Source: Gymnopilus junonius (lineage: Eukaryota > Basidiomycota > Agaricomycetes > Agaricales > Galerinaceae). From it: a stretch of DNA of 63,068 nucleotides. Below, piece by piece: positions 56,250 through 63,068 of this stretch. Under the pieces are notes generated by a model. The model worked only from the letters and a program-made list of their open reading frames with translations, was not told where the DNA came from and searched no databases. The stretch is from contig JADNYJ010000210.1 in assembly GCA_015501075.1 (NCBI GenBank), positions 1 through 63,068 on the forward strand, written 5' to 3'. How positions within the stretch are numbered: the first letter of the stretch is position 1; the number at the start of each line of letters is the position of its first letter. The position numbers and the translations under genes were made by a program.

Positions 56250-58773
56250 CTACGCATACACGATGTCAGAGTTTATCAATGGGATTTTCAGAGGCCTGGA
56301 GATGTGATCCAGCCAATCATTCCATTCCTTGTCCTTCTGCTTACGGATTTGAATTTGCTTCAGTTGGGCTCGAGTGGGGAAATGGGCAGTAGAACGAATG
56401 TGTACTGGCTTAGATCTTGGCGCTGGTTGAGCTGAATTACATTGTTCCCCGGGACCAAAAAAGGAGAGATGTCCACGAGATTCTCTGGCGTCACCTAACA
56501 AACATTCGGAGCAAATTTCCCTAGTGAGACAAAGGACAAGCATTACCTGGAATGGCGGAGACAAAGGGAACTCTTCCCTTGAATTGTTGAAATTCGCGTT
56601 CATCGCCAGGCCACCATTTCCAGGCCATTTGGATCGCGTAGAAGAAACCTGTGCTTCGAAGGTCATGCAGCCTGCTTTTTCCGCATTTTCGACCAATTCA
56701 GAAGTCAGGTAACAGCCTAAAGTTAGGCAAATGCTGGAGGAAAAATCTCTGGGGATTTAAAAGTATCAACAACGTGAACGAGAGTAGAGATTCGAATGTG
56801 ACAAACTGAGAAGAGTTGATCCATTTTAAGACCAATTGATACTGAGTCTCAGGGATTTCAAATTCGACAGAAATTCGACTCTTCTCTTTCAAGCCTTGCT
56901 GCCTCGCAACGACGCGCATTTCTGTCCCGAATATGCCTTTGCGGACAAAGGCGTCAATTACTAAAAAAAGGTTATTTGTTTAAGAGCACTAACCGTCCGT
57001 CCCCTGATCACTTTGACCCTGGTCACTATCTAGCGAAAGCCCAATCGGGTCGGAGTGGATGACATTGGTGACAGATATCTTGGGGGAATCCGTGAGGTTG
57101 ATCCTCTCAAGTCGTATCTGAGCAGAGTCGATGTTCATCGAAATTGACTCTTCGGTGGATGGATGGATGCCTGTGACGTCCATTTGCTCTGGTGCTACAA
57201 AAGTTTGAGTAATGGCAAGTGTATGGGGAATATCATTACACATAGGCTGTTCATCGAGGCAACTTTGATTAGCAAGCTCTTCTCCTCGTCTATCGTCCGT
57301 TGTTTCATCCACAAGGCTTACCTTTCTTGCATTTTCGTCCCTTACATGGGCAGGTGGAACCATTTGATCGATAGGTACAGGCTTTGAAGTTTGTTCAATA
57401 TCCATAATATGTTCTTCATTTTCGTACGCGAATGTGGTTACTGGCGGTTGAGTGATTGATTGGTCTGCAGCATCTTCCCCCTGTTATTTAACGAGTTTAA
57501 ATTTGAAGTCAACATTTAAAAATACCTTTAGGAATTGTAGAGGCTACGTTAAAATCATCTTGCTGTGACGCATTATTCACCTGCGGCAACCCCATGAAAT
57601 CCCAGCTAATATTTTCTGCATCGGTAAATGTTGTTTCAATCTGTGTCCTTTCGGGTGCTGGAGTTGAATGGGCCGCAGTTGCAGAAGGCTCAGTATCCCC
57701 AGGTATTGTACTATGGCTTCTCTTCTTCTCTAGAAGCCCTTCGATATCATGCTGTATGAGCAGGCTCAAGTCGATGTTTTTCTTCTTCTTGGCCTTAGTT
57801 TTACTAAACGATGCAACGGGAGTGATTGACTTGTTTGTCCTCTCAGATGGCAAACGGCTCGCTTCAGTCTGCATGGTTTTCGAAGGGACGGCAGAGATAG
57901 CCTGGTAAATGAAATTAGCGAACAGGCAAACAATCGACCGATGGCTTGGATCTTACGCTCGGCATCTGTGCAATCTCTGTTGGTTCGTGCGTTAGCAGCG
58001 GTTGTTTATATGGACGGAATCAAATACCTTCCGGTTCCGTCTTAAGAATGCCGACTTTTTCTATTTTGTTCTTGGGGCTGCTGTATGTTGAGCTGGATAC
58101 ATTCGGGGCTGCTGACCTGATATTGTCCTGTTCCTCGTGTCTAAATTCAGCATGAAAGCCGGTATTAAGGCGTACTGGATTTCAGAGGACAAAGGAAGAG
58201 TTGTGCTAGTGCTTCCTGTTATGGTTGGTAATAAAAAATCCTTGATAGGTTCTTGCTTTCGAGTCAAATCAGCCAGCCCAAGTTACTTGAGTTGAAATGA
58301 ACTAACGCCGATAACGCTCCTCGAAGAGATGCAGGAAAGGCTCCACAGTTTTAAGGAGTGTAGTATAGGCCTGAACCATGGGATTTCCAGGATAGCTTAG
58401 AACATTGAAGGGCGCTTGGATTTCCTCCATGATACCCAGTGAGCGGCGCAAAGTCAATGAAGTGAGCTTGGGGTTCCACAGCAGGTTATTTTAGCCGCGC
58501 CTGCAGGACAGAGCTATCTCACCGACAGAAGATTAAAAATCTGCAAGTACCGAAATTCAGCTCGTGAAGTTGAAGGACTAAAATTGAACAGACGTCAGGT
58601 CTTGCATCAGTATAATAGGCCTTGTAGTTGTTCAACCAGTGCGCTAGTTTCAGGACACACTGAACATAATCATTGGGATCAAGGCCGTGAATCTTTTGGG
58701 CATATTTCTGAAAAAGGGATTTGTTTTTGCGAACAGCCTCAGAATCGATGCTTATGGGAGGATGAGTGGACAT
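56250..58773 (-). CDS. Uncharacterised fungal protein with PINIT-like C-terminal domain
   Basis: I do not recognise this as a named protein. The ATG is the complement of 58771-58773. The N-terminal part is helical (SLFQKYAQKIHGLDPNDYVQ, LKLAHWLNNYKAYYTDARPD, LRRSLGIMEEIQAPFNVLSY). The middle is disordered with a basic nuclear-type patch (KTKAKKKKNIDLSLL) and many Thr/Ser-Pro sites. The C-terminal domain is a beta fold: GTEMRVVARQQGLKEKSRIS, NGGLAMNANFNNSREEFPLS, VTPENLVDISPFLVPGNNVI, QRQDLSQYTFVLL. The pattern of a short beta motif, a Pro-x-x-[LI]-x-D-I-[ST] turn, NNVI strand and a final hydrophobic strand resembles the PINIT domain of PIAS/Siz SUMO ligases, but no SP-RING follows. The frame slips by one base at about 56384-56391; if uncorrected the stop is at 56360, otherwise at 56250. 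Confidence 0.6.
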
Positions 58774-58882
58774 GGATGAGAAGAGGATGAGCCACGAGCG
58801 TGACCGTGGCTTGGACAATGGGCATGCTCAACCGAACAATGCACTCAAGCTCGCACTCGTACAAGGTCTTTTGCACCGACAG

Positions 58883-60259
58883 ATGCTCCAAAGCCCCCTG
58901 TCCCCCCACAGTGCCACCTCAACCTTTGATTTGGTTGTCGTCGGCGCTGGCGGTGGTCCCGACGAGACAAATCTCTCAGCGTATTGTGTTCCGCAATCTC
59001 TGTAGTTTCTCCCTCTCACAACTATTCCAGGTATCTCGTCAAACCACGCAATACCGAATGGGAGGACGGTATTCTTGCATTGGAGGCTGGTACGTCGCGG
59101 TATTTATTTCCGTTGCGCCAAAGATCATAGTTCCTTCTGTAGGCTCGGGGCAAGGTACACTCGCCCAACTTCTTCGGAAGGACCCCCATATCTTTCACTC
59201 CGTGAAGCCTAAAGGCGGCGCAGTCAACAAAGTACCTTCTGCATCTGATATATATTCTCTTATACAGTAAGTGATCGCTACTTTGACGATGCATCTCTGA
59301 TTTCCGTGCCATGGTGCTGCAGGTGTTTTCTACTAACTCACGCCCATCTCGATCACATCAATAGCCTTGTTGTATCCGCTGGCTCTCTTCGAGGGACGAG
59401 AAAACGTGTCTACGGCCTCGAGCAGACCCTGCAGGACTTGGAGCTTGTTTTTTCGGACCGGATATGGCCTAATCTTGCTTCTTGGAAGGAAGATGATGAT
59501 GACTTCAAGCTGCTGTATTCTGCGTGAGTTCCGATTAACTTGGCTTATACAGCATTAAAGTGTAAAGGTTGTGTAGATTGAAACCTGATGGGACATATCA
59601 GCTAGTGTTTCCAGATGTCTCCGTTCAGGCCATTCAATTGAATCATGGCCGTAATTCACTTGGCCAACACCTCTCAACTGCATTCTTCATCCGACACGAA
59701 TCATCCCAACGCGAATTTTTATTTTTTGGAGACGTGGAACCAGATTCTATCGCAGAGAAGCCACAGACAATTAATGTCTGGCGTGCTGCTGCACCCAAAA
59801 TTCCCGATACCTTGTCTTCTATATTTATAGAGTGTTCGTGGCCTGCAGGACGAAACGACGACATTCTCTTTGGACATCTTACACCTGAACATCTCGGGAA
59901 TGAACTGGCCGCCTTAGCGGCCGAAGTCGTTAAATTCAGAATAGCAAACCAACAAAATGAATCGAGGAGGCGACCAGTTCGAAAGAAACAAAAGCGTAAC
60001 TCACTTACATCGGAAGATCTGAGAGATGCACTTGACGGTGTCCGTGTATATATAATTCATTGCAAAGATGACATGAACAGTGATTCAGACCGACCGATAC
60101 GAGAAATTATTGTAGAACAAGTTAGGCGAATTGTCGAAGAGAGAGGTTTAGGGGCCAAGATTCTGCCTGTTGAACAAGGGGCCTGTATTGGTGCGTGTTA
60201 ATCATGCCTTTTAAAAAACGCAGCCGGGAGTTCTTATTAACTTACCTTTAGCGATTTAA
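58883..60259 (+). CDS. PDE1: Class II (low-affinity) 3',5'-cyclic-AMP phosphodiesterase
   Basis: Metallo-beta-lactamase-fold enzyme that hydrolyses cAMP and so damps PKA signalling (yeast Pde1 family). I take the ATG at 58883 (MLQSPLSPHSATS) because it gives a normal short N terminus; an ATG at 58772 is in frame but overlaps the start codon of the divergent neighbour. Conserved: FDLVVVGAGGGPDETNLSAY, KPRNTEWEDGILALEAGSGQ, then the metal site CFLLTHAHLDHINSLVVSAG (His-x-His-x-Asp-His). Later blocks: FPDVSVQAIQLNHG, STAFFIRHESSQREFLFFGD, FIECSWPAGRNDDILFGHLT, VYIIHCKDDMNSD. The final exon after a GTGCGT donor near 60191 gives Ala-Ile and TAA 60257-60259. Family identity is secure; the last exon is inferred. 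Confidence 0.88.
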
Positions 60260-60582
60260 CGTCAATGATCGACCTATCCATTTATGTATGATCCACGGAC
60301 TGCTCGCTGTATATCTAGTTGAACCGATTGTAGCTTTAGTCTTCTTTTGTCTTGCTAGGTGTAAATGTCAATATCATCATGGCCTTTTTAAATCATACTG
60401 AGAGCATTCAGAAGGCAATAAGGTATAAACTACTCATCACTGACTGCGCAAGAAAGACACTGGAGGTGTACAGTTTACGTAGGGATAGACATGCAAATAA
60501 AAGGAGAAAAAATGCAACCCGTCGAAATATGGTATGTAAGGATCTACTACGAGGAATATGCCTGACCGGAAATTATACAAGT
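60260..60582. other. Intergenic, tail-to-tail
   Basis: About 320 bp between PDE1 and striatin stops. A short plus-strand frame near 60361-60588 (includes NVNIIMAFLNH) has no support as an exon. Confidence 0.35.
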
Positions 60583-63068
60583 TTATGATGAAGCATACAA
60601 TTTTACCACACCATCAGCCCCACCGCTGGCCATGAATGGCAACGAAGGGTGGAATTCAACGTCCAATACTCCTTCTCGCGCCTTTTCACGATGCGTTGTT
60701 AGCTCTTGTACGCAGGAACGCGAGCCCAGCAGATCCCAGAAACGTACGGAGCAGTCATGGCTCCCGGATACAAGAGAGAAACCGGCTGCATCGATGGACA
60801 ACGATGTAACACCATCCAGGTGAGCCAGCATGGAATGTGTGCATTGACCTAGACAAACATGAATTAGAAACATGGCATCACAAAGAAAAAGGTGCTCCGT
60901 ACCTGTTGCGAGGTCAAAGATCCTGATGAATTTGTCCTCGTGTGCAGTTACCAGAAGAGACATAGTTGGATGCGAGACGATGCGATTGATTTGGGTAGCG
61001 GGAGTTCCATCTGTTAATAGCACCATGAGCAACTAACGCGACGCGACATTCAGCGGTTGACAAAGACGCATACCGTAGCTCATATCACTCTCTAATCGCG
61101 ACAATTCCTTGCCAGTCTCAATGTCGAAGATTTTGACGATGGCATTCTGGTAGGCAACGGCGACCTTCTTGAGATCGGTTTTGATAGCTTCCACGGAAGT
61201 CGCTCCAGGAGCATCCAGATTGTCATGCAGATCGTCAGGATTTTCGACACCATGCCAGCCCCAAGTCAGCCTAGGGAACCGCCACCGGAGGGTCCACTAA
61301 CATCCCAAACTTTGACTGAACCCTCAGCACCACAACTGATAAGCGTACTCTCATCCCTGACAAGGGCTAGGTCCCACACAGCATCAGTGTGGCCAACCAA
61401 TTCTCCGCGAGACCGTGTCTCGTCGTAAGGCGCATAAGTTGTATGCGATGGTGATGGTAGGGCCCAGATTCGAATAGATGAATCTAAAGAGGCAGAGTAC
61501 AGAAGTTGTTTAGATGGAGAATGAATTAAGCGAGTAATGGCTGCTGAATGGCCGCGAAGCGTAAGCTGTGGTTCGACCTCGGTGGTGGCACGCGAGCTTC
61601 CGGGAAGTGTCAATAAGACGATCAAAGTGGATATAGAATGGGGGCTTACGCAGAAGAGGCCAAATTGGCTACGTCCATTCTCCATATCTTAACGGTGCAA
61701 TCATCTCCCCCGGTGGCAAGGCAAAGTTCCGTGGGATGGAAGGCAAGCGCGCGGACCGCATCCAGGTGACTATACATAATCGTTAATTTCAATGATGCAA
61801 TCACTGTCCAACTTCTGAGAAAACCTACTTCCTTAAGGTTCTTTTAGCTTTCCATAGTTTACTGCCTTCACCTTCCCCAACCAAACTTGCCTCCTCGTCT
61901 TCGACGTCATTTTCATCTTCCTTTACATCGTCGTCTTCCTCCCGCTGCCTGTCCCACGGCCCAGCTTCTCCTGGATTCCCCTGTTGAAATTCCCGACTCT
62001 GCCTTAACTTCTCGGCAGCTTCGTGAGAGGCCCTAAGCTTCTCCTTCCATTCCCCAGCTTCATCACGGAAGATGGCAGTCAACTGACGACTCTCCGAATC
62101 AATTTCTCTGTCTTTATCTATTTGTGGAGTTGACGCTGATGATGGTTCTTGAGACTGTGCAGATGTTTGAGGCGTCAACTTGGATAAAGGGGGAGGGGGC
62201 TGATGTAACATTGCAGAGCTGATATGAGGATTGCGCTCGAGGAGGGACAGTTGAGGCCCACCACTTGGTGTTCCGGCGGTGGGCGGTCCGGAGTTCGGGT
62301 TCATGCCATTGAGAAGGGGAAATTCCTTTCCGGCTTCTGGCAAAACCTTTCGAGGTCTACCATTGTAAGCAATTTGATCAAATGAGGGGACATTTGGTAG
62401 AGAAAGAGGGGCGGAAGGATTGTTCAGAAGAGGACGGTTGGGTAATGGGTTCATGGCCTGAGGAGAAGTAAGATAGGATATTTCTTGTAGGCATCTGGAG
62501 TGGGGTCAAAATTCAATAAGGAATATGACGAGTAAGAATGGCAGGACGCACTGCTTGAGGTAGTCACGACTCCTAGCCCTACTTTTAGGATCCCTTCCTA
62601 AGGGTGGTTTGCCAAGTCCGGCAACTGTGCCAGTGGTGGCAATGTTGGTCCAATTAGTAGTACCCCATGAGTTCGGCCTGCCAGTGGGACCATGACTTGA
62701 ACCACCGTTGGGAAGTCTGCTATCTGGCAGAGGGGAATCTGAAAGGAATGACATGAAAGAACGACATGGAAAGAGACAGGATACTGACCTTCACTCCTGG
62801 GAGAGCTGCCACCACTGTCTTCCTTTTGGCTATGGGAGTCGTCCTTTTGAGAAGACGAGGCGGTGTTTGCTTGAATAGTGGAAAGTTTGGTGGGTGGGGC
62901 GGAATGGGAGGCCGGTTGGGAGAGTTGTTTAGACCTGGTGGGTGTTTCGTCACGTCAGGGTGGTATGTAGGACAACGAGTTTGGCGCACCTTTCCATGCG
63001 GAGAGCATACTCAAGCATCTTTATTCGTCTCATAAGGTCGAGCTTGACATTCTCGAAAGACCTGCGTT
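60583..63068 (-). CDS. PRO11: Striatin (PRO11/HAM-3/Far8), 5' end missing
   Basis: Scaffold of the STRIPAK phosphatase complex, needed for cell fusion and fruiting-body development in fungi. The gene is cut by the right edge: the first visible exon begins inside the striatin N-terminal helix (RRSFENVKLDLMRRIKMLEY, then ALRMER). Then come a Ser/Pro-rich linker, NGRPRKVLPEAGKEFPLLNG, an acidic stretch with DDDVKEDENDVEDEE, KLWKAKRTLRS, and the WD40 propeller: HLDAVRALAFHPTELCLATG, GDDCTVKIWR, LRGHSAAITRLIHSPSKQLL, ASLDSSIRIWAL, LVGHTDAVWDLALVRDESTL, TAHEDKFIRIFDL, GSHDCSVRFWDLLGSRSCVQ. It ends VLDVEFHPSLPFMASGGADG and Val-Val-Lys-Leu-Tyr, TAA complement 60583-60585. Several introns interrupt the repeats. 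Identification is secure. Confidence 0.92.

Noticed and set aside
60352..60588. Extra 3' exon of PDE1 beginning NVNIIMAF
   Set aside because: The gene ends naturally after a nearer acceptor with Ala-Ile-stop, and the candidate has no family similarity.

Overview
The window reads as a gene-dense basidiomycete nuclear chromosome segment, most likely from an Agaricomycete (mushroom-forming fungus). Most genes carry several introns of about 45-65 nt with GT-AG ends and CTNAC-like branch sites. Exons are short, intergenic gaps are 100-600 bp, and about half the neighbours are divergent pairs with start codons only 90-230 bp apart. I saw no rRNA or CRISPR array, and no convincing transposon or tRNA. 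The content is almost entirely conserved housekeeping genes plus a few fast-evolving fungal genes.

Layout, left to right. 0.6-7.9 kb: SulP sulfate permease, mitochondrial YebC/TACO1-type translational activator, mitoribosomal mS37 (MRP10), ER-anchored E2 UBC6, and a Ser/Pro-rich orphan. 8.4-14.5 kb: splicing factor SF3a1, mitoribosomal mL60 (MRPL31), ribosome-biogenesis factor CMS1, and an ERI1-type exonuclease. 15-27 kb: TmpA-like membrane protein, kinetochore NDC80, Ran factor MOG1, an Atg38/NRBF2-like protein, and the NEDD4-type E3 RSP5. 27.8-42.7 kb: cap methyltransferase ABD1, M1 aminopeptidase APE2, a probable SYCP2/Red1-type meiotic axis protein, and a predicted myristoylated RING-H2 protein. 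43-52 kb: V-ATPase subunit H, mitoribosomal mL46, mitochondrial nuclease NUC1, the RRM-R3H protein PIN4, and the APC/C-type E2 UBE2C. 52-63 kb: endocytic scaffold EDE1, an uncharacterised protein with a PINIT-like C-terminal domain, class II cAMP phosphodiesterase PDE1, and the 3' part of striatin, cut by the right edge.

There is no single operon-like pathway. Two themes recur: ubiquitin conjugation (UBC6, UBE2C, RSP5, RING-H2) and nuclear-encoded mitochondrial proteins (TACO1-like, mS37, mL60, mL46, NUC1, and a possible long form of APE2). Five divergent intergenic regions contain a CACGTG or CACATG hexamer, and two of them share the same 12-mer.

Less ordinary points: two GC-AG introns in neighbouring mitochondrial genes; a 112-codon in-frame, Arg-rich extension ahead of APE2; the probable Red1/SYCP2 relative; the orphan PINIT-like protein; strong G-runs on both strands of the PIN4 locus; and three places (EDE1, RING gene, PINIT-like gene) where the reading frame slips by one base, from cryptic splicing, mutation or assembly indels. 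Exon structures were built by eye from splice signals and family conservation. No search was run.
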